The notes beneath the pieces are model-generated. The model did not search any database, was not told the DNA's origin, and saw only the letters and a program-made list of their open reading frames with translations. Shown here piece by piece: positions 1 through 5,955 of a stretch of DNA of 6,113 nucleotides. Numbering within the stretch: position 1 is the first letter of the stretch; every line of letters starts with the position of its first letter. This DNA is from Candidatus Hodarchaeota archaeon (GTDB lineage: Archaea; Asgardarchaeota; Heimdallarchaeia; Hodarchaeales; Hodarchaeaceae). Location: assembly GCA_030589605.1 (NCBI GenBank), contig JAUUVJ010000268.1, forward strand, positions 1 to 6,113. The letters run 5' to 3'. The position numbers were made by a program, and so were the translations under genes.

Positions 1-1
1 A

Positions 2-124
2 AACGAATTTTACAGAGAAAAAAAGAGGAATCATACTCAAAAACGATGTAAATCTTGTCAGTCAGAAGCAAATAAAGAAAGGTATAAGAGATATTACAGG
101 AAAAAGAAATTACGAAATATCTAG
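2..124 (+). CDS. C-terminal end of a small CxxC zinc-ribbon-like protein (partial)
   Basis: The reading frame is open from the left edge and ends at TAG 122-124, giving 40 residues. It begins NEFYREKKRN, carries a Cys-Lys-Ser-Cys pair (codons 47-58), and ends in a very basic, Tyr/Arg/Lys-rich helix. This matches the second half of short phage- and mobile-element-associated proteins with the pattern 'L-x-x-FY..K...G....CK.C....N..Y...Y', in which two CxxC pairs bind one zinc. The first pair would lie left of the window. Such proteins are often linked to HNH nucleases or are orphan zinc-binding proteins, and no precise role can be given. Its stop overlaps the stop of the minus-strand methyltransferase scrap in a CTAG palindrome. 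The family resemblance is from memory of the pattern, and the N-terminus is not visible. Confidence 0.5.
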   Translation, partial: NEFYREKKRNHTQKRCKSCQSEANKERYKRYYRKKKLRNI

Positions 125-318
125 TTAATTGGTGGGCTAGTCAGCACCAAATCAATTGTACTAGAATTGATATTAGATAGATTATTTGAATTTTCGAAGG
201 TTATTGTGTGAACTGTTTTCAGAGACATCTCACCTTTCAAGGAATAAGATGAATTCATATCAGAAATAAGTTTTCTTATGGATTCTTTGATATTCGAAGA
301 ACAAAGATTAAATATCAT
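121..318 (-). pseudogene. N-terminal fragment of a site-specific DNA methyltransferase, cut inside the TSPP motif
   Basis: This minus-strand frame encodes 65 residues. From residue 31 it reads MSLKTVHTITFENSNNLS and then IDLVLTSPP (residues 55-63). That closely follows the start of archaeal N4-cytosine/N6-adenine methyltransferases (PF01555 type), which begin MK..HKI.F.NS.NM and run into the catalytic motif IV, TSPPY. Here the Tyr is replaced by Ile-Asn and a TAG stop follows at once, so the AdoMet-binding and target-recognition parts are missing. The break lies at about 121-132. Two starts are possible. ATG 318 has AAGGA six bases upstream (325-329) and would add an unusual 30-residue leader. 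ATG 228 has GGTGAG directly before it and matches the family's normal N-terminus. It is very unlikely to be active: a normal family member has 250-350 residues. Confidence 0.6.
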
Positions 319-353
319 TTTAAATCCTTATTTCTTTGTTTTTGAGTAGAATT

Positions 354-436
354 CTAAATACAAAAAAAATACTAAGTCTCCTTCAAAAATCCTAAATACA
401 CCTAATAAAATATTAATATCCTGTCTGTGTATTTAG
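354..436. repeat. Three copies of CTAAATACA, two direct and one inverted
   Basis: CTAAATACA occurs at 354-362 and 392-400 on the plus strand. Its complement lies at 427-436, where GTGTATTTAG is a perfect 10-bp inverted match of CTAAATACAC at 392-401, with a 25-base gap. The copies lie in the 220-bp gap between the methyltransferase scrap and the desulfurase gene. They could be a regulator site, the remnant of a mobile-element end, or chance in AT-rich DNA. Apart from this and a weak promoter nearer the desulfurase, nothing else was recognised in 319-538. Confidence 0.35.
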
Positions 437-493
437 TTTTTAGCGGTAAGAGGTTTAATGAACATAAGAAAGTGGTTCTTCCTAATAACTACA

Positions 494-531
494 TTCTATA
501 GAGTAAGTGAGAAACCGATACAATGGGAAAG
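494..531 (+). promoter_or_regulatory. Possible promoter and Shine-Dalgarno of the desulfurase gene
   Basis: A weak TATA-like element (TTCTATAG, 494-501) lies about 38-45 bp before ATG 539. A transcript starting about 25 bp downstream would begin near 523 and carry the purine run GGAAAG at 526-531, seven bases ahead of the start codon. That layout suits a short-leader archaeal transcript. The TATA match is poor, so this is tentative. Confidence 0.3.
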
Positions 532-538
532 ATAGACG

Positions 539-1774
539 ATGTTTGACATTAACAAGGTTCGAGAGGATTTTCCAGTATTACGGGAAACAAAAGATGGAAA
601 ACCTATAGTATATGCAGATTCAGCCTGTATGGCACTTAAACCCCAACAAGTTATCAATACACTGGTAGATTATTATACTAAATTCACTGCGTGTGCAGGA
701 AGAAGTCCGCATAAATTTTCTCGAGAAACGACAAAAAAATATGAAGATGCACGAGAAAAAGCTTCAACATTTATCAATGCAAAAGACCCTTCTGAAATCG
801 TATGGACTCGAAATACAACTGAAGCGTTGAACCTTGCAAGCGGAGTATTACAGCTGGATGGTTCAGAAACCATTATTTGTACCTCTGAAAGCCATAATAG
901 TAATCTTGTTAAATGGATATTTCTTGCAAATAATAATAAAATTAAATTAAATATCTTAAATACTGATAAAAATGGTCTTTTTAAGTTAGATCAGTTAATC
1001 GAGGTTGTTGAATCTTGTAAAGATGGAAAATTTGTTGTCAGCTTAACTCATGTGAGTAATGTCACAGCAGCTATCATTGATGTAAAAGAAATTGCTAAAA
1101 TTGTGCATCAAAGAGAGGGAATATTCCTACTAGATGCTGCTCAGAGTTTTCCACATCAACCTATCGATGTTAAAGAAATGGATATTGATTTTATGGGTGT
1201 ATCAATGCATAAGGCTTGTGGTCCAACTGGTATGGGGTTTTTGTATGGTAAATATGAGCTCTTAGAAAAAATAAATCCACTGATTTATGGAGGAGAAGCA
1301 ATTGCAGATCTAGTGTTACCAAAAACAATCAAATTTGCGCCCCCTCCGTCAAGATTTGAAGCTGGATTACAAAACTATGCAGGAGCAATTGCAAGTGGAG
1401 CAGCTATTGATTATTTAGATTCTCTTGGAATTGACAAAATTCAATCATATGAAACAAAACTAAGTAATACCTTGATGAAAGGTTTAAATGAATTTGGAGA
1501 TCAAATTTCCATTGTTGGCCCAAAAAATCCGAATAAACGTGTGGCTTTAGCTGCAATTGATCTTAAAGAAATTAATTCGCATGAAATAGCGATTTTGATG
1601 GATGATATGTATAATATTGCTTTAAGATCAGGATATCATTGTACTCATGGCTTTCATCATGCTTTAGGATTAGAACAAGGCACATTACGACCTTCATGGT
1701 ACCTATATAATACGATCGATGAGATTGACATCTTTTTAGAAGCTCTTAGAGAATTACTTGATACTTTAGGATGA
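539..1774 (+). CDS. Class V aminotransferase-fold cysteine desulfurase, SufS-like (divergent subgroup)
   Basis: This 411-residue PLP enzyme of cytosolic type has the length of SufS (about 406 residues). The family takes sulfur from L-cysteine as a persulfide, releasing alanine, for Fe-S clusters or thiolated products. The expected residues are in order: Thr93-Thr94 (phosphate binding, TTEALN), His119 (SESHNSN), Asp199 and Gln202 (LDAAQ), the Schiff-base lysine Lys225 (SMHKACGPTG), Cys368 in RSGYHC where SufS has its catalytic Cys, and Arg384 (LRPSWYLYNT). ATG 539 is chosen because the protein starts right at the family's N-terminal helix and GGAAAG lies seven bases upstream. It departs from classic SufS in two places near the active site: SACMALKP (Cys30) replaces the usual NAATS.KP, and ACAGRSPHK (Cys52) replaces the .NVHRG.H. 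stretch. No SufBCD or IscU lies nearby, so the acceptor is unknown. Selenocysteine lyase or another class V activity cannot be excluded. Confidence 0.9.
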   Translation: MFDINKVREDFPVLRETKDGKPIVYADSACMALKPQQVINTLVDYYTKFTACAGRSPHKFSRETTKKYEDAREKASTFINAKDPSEIVWTRNTTEALNLASGVLQLDGSETIICTSESHNSNLVKWIFLANNNKIKLNILNTDKNGLFKLDQLIEVVESCKDGKFVVSLTHVSNVTAAIIDVKEIAKIVHQREGIFLLDAAQSFPHQPIDVKEMDIDFMGVSMHKACGPTGMGFLYGKYELLEKINPLIYGGEAIADLVLPKTIKFAPPPSRFEAGLQNYAGAIASGAAIDYLDSLGIDKIQSYETKLSNTLMKGLNEFGDQISIVGPKNPNKRVALAAIDLKEINSHEIAILMDDMYNIALRSGYHCTHGFHHALGLEQGTLRPSWYLYNTIDEIDIFLEALRELLDTLG

Positions 1775-1800
1775 ATTTTTCCTCTAAACATCTAATAAAA

Positions 1801-1812
1801 AAAGGAAAAGGA
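1801..1812 (+). promoter_or_regulatory. Ribosome binding site that fixes a TTG start
   Basis: The purine run AAAGGAAAAGGA ends seven bases before TTG 1820. There is no in-frame ATG near the start of the small downstream gene, so this site is the main support for TTG initiation there. It lies in the 45-bp gap after the desulfurase stop, with no convincing promoter in between, which suggests co-transcription. Confidence 0.6.
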
Positions 1813-1819
1813 ATTTTAC

Positions 1820-2074
1820 TTGGCAATCAAAGGTTTAAGAAAAGCAAGGATACTTGTCTTGTTTTTATTGGATGATATTGGTGAATTAACGACAGAACAA
1901 TTAATAGCTGAAGTGGGATTACTCGGAATTAATGAATGTCAGGATAGAGTGCCTAGTGCCCTAGCTGATTTATGTGAAGAGAATTTAGTCAATAAAAAAT
2001 TGTCTAAAGAAAAAAGAGCTATTGTTTGGAGATTAGCACAAAACTTTGATAGATCTTTACTTGAGGGAATATGA
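1820..2074 (+). CDS. Small winged-helix-like protein downstream of the desulfurase
   Basis: This gene encodes 84 residues and starts at TTG with a good Shine-Dalgarno just upstream. The sequence reads as a compact winged-helix fold. There is a first helix over residues 4-18 (GLRKARILVLFLLDDIG), then LTTEQLIAEVGLLG, and a recognition-like helix over about 41-56 (DRVPSALADLCEENLV). A hairpin follows, where basic residues around 58-67 lead into the strand AIVWRLA. There is no signal peptide, membrane segment or metal-binding motif. The 45-bp gap and same strand suggest one operon with the cysteine desulfurase. A local regulator or a DNA- or protein-binding accessory are both possible. I do not recognise a named family, and the fold is inferred from helix pattern alone. 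Confidence 0.65.
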   Translation: MAIKGLRKARILVLFLLDDIGELTTEQLIAEVGLLGINECQDRVPSALADLCEENLVNKKLSKEKRAIVWRLAQNFDRSLLEGI

Positions 2075-2118
2075 AAGATACACTAGATAAAAGAATTCCT
2101 TTTAAGAGAATGTACAGA

Positions 2119-2373
2119 TCAGCTTAATTGTAGGAGATGTTGATTTCCAATATGAACATTCTTAAGATATTTTTTTGCCTCTAAAAAGCAATTTTCTACC
2201 TGTTGTCGTGGAGTAATAGGAAGATCACTTAGAAAAGAATCAGGATGAAAAACTAACATTGAATAAGGAATATTTTCATTTAATTCTCCTAAAAACTGGG
2301 CTATCGCTCCGATTTCCTTATCTTTAATATATCCAGGGATCAATAATGTTGTTGCATTTAATACTGGTTCTTC
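2119..2373 (-). pseudogene. C-terminal fragment of a PflA-like radical SAM protein
   Basis: About 83 residues, from EEPVLNATTLLIPGYI to the TGA at 2119-2121. The pieces PGYI, IPYSMLVFHPD, SDLPITPRQ and VHIGNQHLL reproduce, in order, the end of archaeal and bacterial radical SAM proteins related to pyruvate-formate-lyase activating enzymes, which typically read 'ASTLLVPGYVD..E...IA.FI..LNP.IPYSLLAF.P...M.DLP.TSR...NVRIGN.HLL'. The N-terminal two thirds, including the CxxxCxxC that binds the 4Fe-4S cluster, is absent. Upstream on this strand the frame runs into TPR-coding DNA read out of frame, so the in-frame Met at 2427 is not a true start. It is almost certainly a non-functional remnant. The match was made by eye. 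Confidence 0.7.
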
Positions 2374-2905
2374 CCGTTGACAGTAATCGAAAATAACATA
2401 TACCCATATTATGTTGTATTTCCGCATAATCCAAAGGATCCGTTCTTGGATTTTTAATCAAGGTCGCTACTTCATAAGCCTCAATTGCTTGTTTTAAATT
2501 GTCTACAGGATTGATGTTTTCCTTCATTTCTAGCCAACGTTCATTATCTTTGGGATTGACTGGCGTTGGTTCTATTCCAGCAGCGTTTACTTTTTCTATT
2601 GAACGTAATATTTTTGTTTCTACTGTGGCTAATCGTTCGTATGTTTGAGCCAATCGTAATTGGGTTATCGTGTGTTCCATTGGATAACGCGGTGGTGGAT
2701 AATCTGTTAATGCTACTCTATATGCCTCAATCGCCTTTGGATAATTAATAAGGCTTGTTTCGACCCCCGCGAGTAGAAAATATAAATCAGCAATAATTCT
2801 CTTTTTATCGGGATATGGATCTGAGGATTCACTTATGTGGATCTTCTGTTTATAATATTCTGCTGCTTGTTTCTTGTTGAGATCTTCTTCGGAGAGAGTC
2901 ATCAT
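2324..2905 (-). pseudogene. N-terminal TPR protein fragment joined out of frame to the radical SAM remnant
   Basis: The frame from ATG 2905 encodes 193 residues, of which about 1-176 (2375-2905) are genuine TPR protein. The first helix pair lies at 38-70 (ADLYFLLAGVETSLINYPKAIEAYRVAL). A second pair is near 75-105, and a third covers about 132-175 with LKQAIEAYEVATL and PLDYAEIQHNMGICYFRLLS. This last pattern resembles the '.FP.DYA.TQNNLG.AYR.L' TPR proteins found in archaea and cyanobacteria, which often have many more repeats. The last 17 residues are the radical SAM remnant read in the wrong frame and end at 2324. ATG 2905 is supported by an in-frame stop six codons upstream and a TATA box placed for a nearly leaderless transcript. 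A truncated product could still be made. Confidence 0.65.
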
Positions 2906-2930
2906 CGTCTCAAAGATGATTCCCTAAGAG

Positions 2931-2940
2931 CTTTTTATAT
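2931..2940 (-). promoter_or_regulatory. TATA box of the minus-strand TPR fragment
   Basis: On the minus strand ATATAAAAAG (2931-2940) is a good archaeal TATA match, centred about 30 bp before ATG 2905. A start site about 25 bp downstream falls near 2910, so the transcript would have only a few leader bases. This fits the lack of a Shine-Dalgarno. Confidence 0.55.
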
Positions 2941-3050
2941 CCGAAAACACAATCCAAGAGTTACAAATGATTGGTTAGATCAAAGGATAAGCTGAAGAAG
3001 CCACAATATTTCATGGTCTTTTTGCACCGATTGGATATTTTTTCAAGTAT

Positions 3051-3059
3051 TTTCTATAC
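3051..3059 (+). promoter_or_regulatory. Possible TATA box for a leaderless membrane-protein transcript
   Basis: TTTCTATAC (3051-3059) is centred about 23 bp before ATG 3078, close to the archaeal TATA-to-start-site distance. No purine-rich ribosome site precedes the ATG; the sequence there is pyrimidine-rich. Together these suggest a leaderless mRNA. The TATA match is moderate. Confidence 0.4.
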
Positions 3060-3077
3060 CTTCCACTTACCCTTTTG

Positions 3078-3548
3078 ATGAATAATAAAAAACATCGAGG
3101 GATTTTTCATTCCATTCAAGGATTATTGGTCGTAATTATAACCACATTAGTATATGTAGGAGTATTAATTAAATTAATTGAAAAAATAATAATAATTCCA
3201 ATATCAGAGGCTTTACAACATGATTTTATCCCTACTAATAGTTTTCTCGAAATTATGCTAGGAATAGTTATTGCTCTTTTTGTTGGATATACCTATCACC
3301 TCATTGAGGATAGTCAGACTGTAAATGGGATACATTGGTTATACAAAAAAGATTTTATGCATTTATCAGGACAGATAAAAGTAGGCTCAAAAGCTGAGAC
3401 TATCTTTGTATCAATTCTAACTTTAACAGGAGTATTTCAAGTTTTATGGCTTATTTTTGAGTTTTCAGCGATATTTGTTCTTTTATTAGGGTTAATTCAA
3501 TTCTATCTACTATCTTTTATATTAAATCGTTTCTTTTCAGTATTTTAG
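3078..3548 (+). CDS. Hypothetical membrane protein with four predicted transmembrane helices
   Basis: The protein has 156 residues from ATG 3078; an in-frame TTG directly before it would add one residue, but ATG is preferred. A short basic N-terminus (NNKKHRG) comes before hydrophobic segments at about 16-34, 57-76, 108-127 and 130-149. The loop between the second and third helices (about 77-106) is polar and basic, with HWLYKKDFMH. The basic N-terminus suggests it faces the cytoplasm, and four helices would then put the C-terminus there too. I recognise no family motif, no conserved charged residue within a helix and no metal site. It stands alone, divergent from the TPR fragment (173 bp apart) and ahead of the transposase-like piece. 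A leaderless promoter is likely. Its intact frame amid broken neighbours suggests it may be a live gene. Confidence 0.6.
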   Translation: MNNKKHRGIFHSIQGLLVVIITTLVYVGVLIKLIEKIIIIPISEALQHDFIPTNSFLEIMLGIVIALFVGYTYHLIEDSQTVNGIHWLYKKDFMHLSGQIKVGSKAETIFVSILTLTGVFQVLWLIFEFSAIFVLLLGLIQFYLLSFILNRFFSVF

Positions 3549-3608
3549 CGCAATTGTAAAATTGGGAAAGACAAGAGTATAAAAATATTCGACCGAACGA
3601 TTTCTTCA

Positions 3609-3663
3609 AGGTAATCTTAGGTAACAGGTAATAATATTTATAAAAAACTTAGGTAATAGGTAT
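3609..3663 (+). repeat. Five AGGTAW repeats around a TATA box
   Basis: AGGTAA or AGGTAT begins at 3609, 3619, 3626, 3651 and 3658. The last four form two near-identical 15-mers, CTTAGGTAAcAGGTA (3616-3630) and CTTAGGTAAtAGGTA (3648-3662). They are 32 bp apart, about three helical turns, one on each side of the TATA box at 3637-3646. This resembles a tandem regulator site, or transposase-binding repeats at an element end. Confidence 0.6.
3637..3646 (+). promoter_or_regulatory. Strong archaeal TATA box
   Basis: TTTATAAAAA is close to the archaeal consensus. A start about 25 bp downstream would fall near 3665-3670, just ahead of GTG 3673 and ATG 3682. The flanking 15-bp repeats would let a bound protein block or recruit the transcription machinery here. 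Confidence 0.55.
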
Positions 3664-3681
3664 TTCAAGTATGTGATAAAA

Positions 3682-3927
3682 ATGGCACAACATGTTGTAA
3701 TCAAATGGATTTCTACAAGCAAGAACAAAAAAGCCCCGTATTTTTACTTAAACGAAACCTATTGGTATCCCAAAACAAAGAAAACAAAAACAAGGCATGT
3801 TAAATATTATTTTTCAAATCGTCTTTTGATCGAGAATATGAAAAGCGTTAATTTTTTTATTAGAAGGATTATTATTACTCTCGATTTTAGAGCAGTCTGG
3901 AGAAATCTATTAGATGGATATCCCTGA
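3682..3927 (+). pseudogene. Transposase-like N-terminal fragment
   Basis: From ATG 3682 the frame encodes 81 residues; a GTG at 3673 would add three more. Residues 1 to about 45 (MAQHVVIKWISTSKNKKAPY through YWYPKTKKTKTRHVKYYF) resemble the N-terminus of IS1634/IS4-like transposases. Those begin with a basic 'KK.g.YYYL.E.Y.dp..kk.r.r.vKYLG' stretch and have 400-550 residues. After about residue 50 the likeness ends, and the remaining codons (about 3830-3927) appear to be the leader region of the TPR gene read through to a stop. There is no DDE catalytic core. An alternative is an unrelated small basic protein. The call rests on pattern memory and is tentative. Confidence 0.35.
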
Positions 3928-3988
3928 ACAATTAAAAAAACAAGACGGCTTTTGGACAAAGGACAGTATCATCCCGCCCTTAGTATAG
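3914..3988 (+). other. Natural start of the large TPR gene, one frame off, with an A7 slippery site
   Basis: ATG 3914, with GGAG at 3899-3902 upstream, reads MDIPEQLKKQDGF and ends at TAG 3986-3988. MDIPEQLKK is what I would expect at the head of this TPR family. The frame of the TPR body, read back from 3952, runs ..KKTRRLLDKGQYHPAL, which would continue MDIPEQLKK smoothly. The two frames meet at A AAA AAA (3934-3940). In the ATG frame this is an in-phase -1 slippery heptamer, and one extra A would also restore the frame. It may be an indel mutation, a sequencing error, polymerase slippage or programmed frameshifting. Confidence 0.65.
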
Positions 3989-5745
3989 TCAATAAACTAA
4001 AAAAAATGACCGCACACCAGGATGAGAATCATTTAGCGAGTATGGTTCTTGAAGGACAGATCATCAGTAAAATGGGATCCCATCAGAAAGCTTTACGTCT
4101 TGCTCAGGATGTCTTCCAAGAAAGTAAGAACCAGGGGTACCAGCTATTAGCAGTTGATGCTCTTATTTTAAAATCAGGAGTTTTAGGGCGTCTTAGTTGT
4201 TATACGGAGTCTCTTACCGCAGTTGATGAGGGAGAAGCTATCCTTTCCAGAATTAAGGAAATTGATCCCCTCGCCATAAAAGCGAGAGCCGCAAAGTTAG
4301 CATATTGCAAAGGCGCTAATTATGGCTCGGTAGGGTTAGGGGATTTAACCCTCCAAATGAAATTTATCCAAAAAGCACTCACTCTGCAAGAGGAACTCGG
4401 TGACAAAAACGGTATAGCTAGTTCCCTCAATGTAATCGCTAATTGTCATTTATCGAAAGGAGAATTGGATCAAGCCTTGGTGGATTATATGAAAAGCTTG
4501 GATCTTTTCAAGGAGATTAACGATCTTGGGGGGACAGGTATAGTTTTTGGCAACATTAGTCTTGTTTATTACTTCAAAGGGGAGCTGGATGAAGCTTTAG
4601 AGTATGCACAAAATGCGAAGGCTATTCAAGTAAAGATTGGTAATAAATATTTCATCGCAGGTTCCTTTCTAATCATTGGTAATGTTTATTGGCTCCAAGG
4701 AAAGCTATCTGAAGCCTTGGAACACCTTCAAAAAGCAACAACTATTTTTGAAGAAATTAATAGCAAATTTGAGATGGCTCTTTCCCTTGGATTTATGGGA
4801 ATTGTCTATGCAAATAAAGGGGTGGTAAATAAAGCATTAAAGAATCTTCAAACGAGCACTACAACCTTTCAGGAATTAGGAATCACTAAAAATTTAGTGG
4901 TTGGTTGGCTTTACCGGGATCTTGGGCGAGTCTACCATATAATGGGTAATTTTGAGCGAGCGCTTCATAATTATCAAGAGAGTTTAGATATATTTGAAGA
5001 AATTAAAAATAATCTACTTACAGCTACTTCTCTCTATTACTTAGCTAAGATAAGCATTGAGATTAATTCTCTCGAACAGGCTACTGGTTATGTTAACCAT
5101 TTAAAGAGGATCAGCAAAGAGAAAGAATATAGAAATGTTTCACAATTGTATCGCGTCGCGCAAGCGATTCTTTTGAAAACGGGTGGGAGAACAATTCAGA
5201 AGGCAGAAGCTCAAACGCTTCTTGAGCAGGTCGACCGAGATGACCCATTCTCGTTAGAATTAGCGGTAGATGTTTATCTTAACCTTGCTGATCTGCTGTT
5301 AGATGAATTGAAATCTTCAGGAGATGAGGAACTTCTCAAGGAAATAAAAACCTATTCTTCAAAATTACTTGAACTCTCAAAGACTCAAGATTCATATTAT
5401 CTACTGTCAGAAACATATTTACTTCAATCTAAGCTTGCTCTATTGGAAATGAATGTGAAAGAATCCGAGCAATTATTGTCGCAAGCTGAATTCATTGCAG
5501 AAGAAAAGGATTTGGGAGAACTTACTTCAAAAATCAACAAAGAAAAAGACTTATTGCTTGATCTAATACGTAAATTCGAAAAACTTGCTGACCAACAACC
5601 TAGTATGAGTGAAATAATCGAATTGACAAAATTAGAAGATTTGTTCGAGAAAATGCAAAGAAACCGTATCTATTCCAAAGAAAAACAAGTCATTGAGTAT
5701 GCCCTTCAAGCTCGTGCTCTTGTTCAAGCTGCTGGAAGAGATTAA
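3952..5745 (+). CDS. Large TPR-repeat protein, Asgard-type
   Basis: The body frame encodes 597 residues from TTG 3952. The true start is probably ATG 3914 in another frame (see the separate entry), because TTG 3952 has no ribosome site and falls inside the first helix. The N-terminal 150 residues form looser helix pairs (DKGQYHPALSIVNKL, MGSHQKALRLAQDVF). From 155 to about 355 come five regular 40-residue TPR units starting near 155, 195, 235, 275 and 315, each with 'GN/GxVY...G....AL......I...' and ending near F.EI. This spacing suits LGN/nephrocystin-type TPRs that bind peptides. Residues 357-535 are a more degenerate helical array with YYLLSETYLLQSKLALLE near 485-500, followed by a charged helical region. 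There is no signal peptide, membrane segment or enzymatic domain. The last ~25 residues (IEYALQARALVQAAGRD) do not look like the TPR region. It is a likely scaffold or sensor, partner unknown. Confidence 0.85.
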   Translation: MDKGQYHPALSIVNKLKKMTAHQDENHLASMVLEGQIISKMGSHQKALRLAQDVFQESKNQGYQLLAVDALILKSGVLGRLSCYTESLTAVDEGEAILSRIKEIDPLAIKARAAKLAYCKGANYGSVGLGDLTLQMKFIQKALTLQEELGDKNGIASSLNVIANCHLSKGELDQALVDYMKSLDLFKEINDLGGTGIVFGNISLVYYFKGELDEALEYAQNAKAIQVKIGNKYFIAGSFLIIGNVYWLQGKLSEALEHLQKATTIFEEINSKFEMALSLGFMGIVYANKGVVNKALKNLQTSTTTFQELGITKNLVVGWLYRDLGRVYHIMGNFERALHNYQESLDIFEEIKNNLLTATSLYYLAKISIEINSLEQATGYVNHLKRISKEKEYRNVSQLYRVAQAILLKTGGRTIQKAEAQTLLEQVDRDDPFSLELAVDVYLNLADLLLDELKSSGDEELLKEIKTYSSKLLELSKTQDSYYLLSETYLLQSKLALLEMNVKESEQLLSQAEFIAEEKDLGELTSKINKEKDLLLDLIRKFEKLADQQPSMSEIIELTKLEDLFEKMQRNRIYSKEKQVIEYALQARALVQAAGRD

Positions 5746-5773
5746 GAATCAAGGACTAGCCGTATGGAAAACG

Positions 5774-5792
5774 AGTATTTTGAGAAAATACT
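5774..5792 (+). terminator. Perfect 8-bp hairpin after the TPR gene
   Basis: AGTATTTT (5774-5781), loop GAG, then AAAATACT (5785-5792) form a perfect stem 29 bp past the TPR stop. There is no U-run after it, so it may be an RNA 3'-end or processing structure rather than a classic terminator. Chance is possible in AT-rich DNA. Confidence 0.3.
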
Positions 5793-5854
5793 ATCATGTC
5801 AGTGTTTCATGCATAATATTAGAAAATAGAGCTTGTATTTGATGAGAAGTAACT

Positions 5855-5906
5855 TGTATAAATTTTTGAAAAAGGTTTTGACCAATTTAAGAATAGAAAA
5901 ACGGAG
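5855..5906 (+). promoter_or_regulatory. TATA-like element and Shine-Dalgarno ahead of a mini-ORF
   Basis: TGTATAAAT (5855-5863) is followed, at a distance that would place a start near 5885, by GGAG at 5903-5906. That GGAG lies seven bases before ATG 5914. Promoter, leader and ribosome site are laid out as for a real gene, although the frame closes after 12 codons. Confidence 0.35.
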
Positions 5907-5913
5907 ATTAAAA

Positions 5914-5952
5914 ATGATAAATCTTTCAGAAAAGTATTCTATATGCTGCTGA
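5914..5952 (+). pseudogene. Twelve-codon ORF with good start signals, possibly a gene stump
   Basis: ATG 5914 reads MINLSEKYSICC and stops at TGA 5950-5952. GGAG precedes it with correct spacing and a TATA-like element lies further upstream. The stop is four bases from the end of a minus-strand coding scrap, so this could be the head of a gene truncated at a junction near 5952. A genuine micropeptide or leader peptide is the alternative. No homology is claimed. Confidence 0.25.
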
Positions 5953-5955
5953 TAC

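Noticed and set aside
523..546. Seven-codon ATG frame overlapping the desulfurase start, as a possible upstream ORF
   Set aside because: It is very short, has no ribosome site of its own, and probably lies at or before the transcript start.
673..873. Minus-strand 66-residue frame inside the desulfurase gene
   Set aside because: It lies wholly within a clearly real gene on the other strand and has no family resemblance. It is a shadow frame.
2566..2748. Plus-strand 60-residue hydrophobic frame opposite the TPR fragment
   Set aside because: Its hydrophobicity is the complement of TPR codons. There is no ribosome site and the opposite strand codes convincingly.
2119..2905. A single TPR-radical SAM fusion protein made by programmed frameshifting
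   Set aside because: The radical SAM part lacks its cluster-binding CxxxCxxC core, and the join shows no slippery heptamer. A deletion join explains it better.
2900..2920. ATCATC/GATGAT inverted repeat at the start of the minus-strand TPR fragment
   Set aside because: Six-base arms in AT-rich DNA, partly formed by the two start codons. Not distinguishable from chance.
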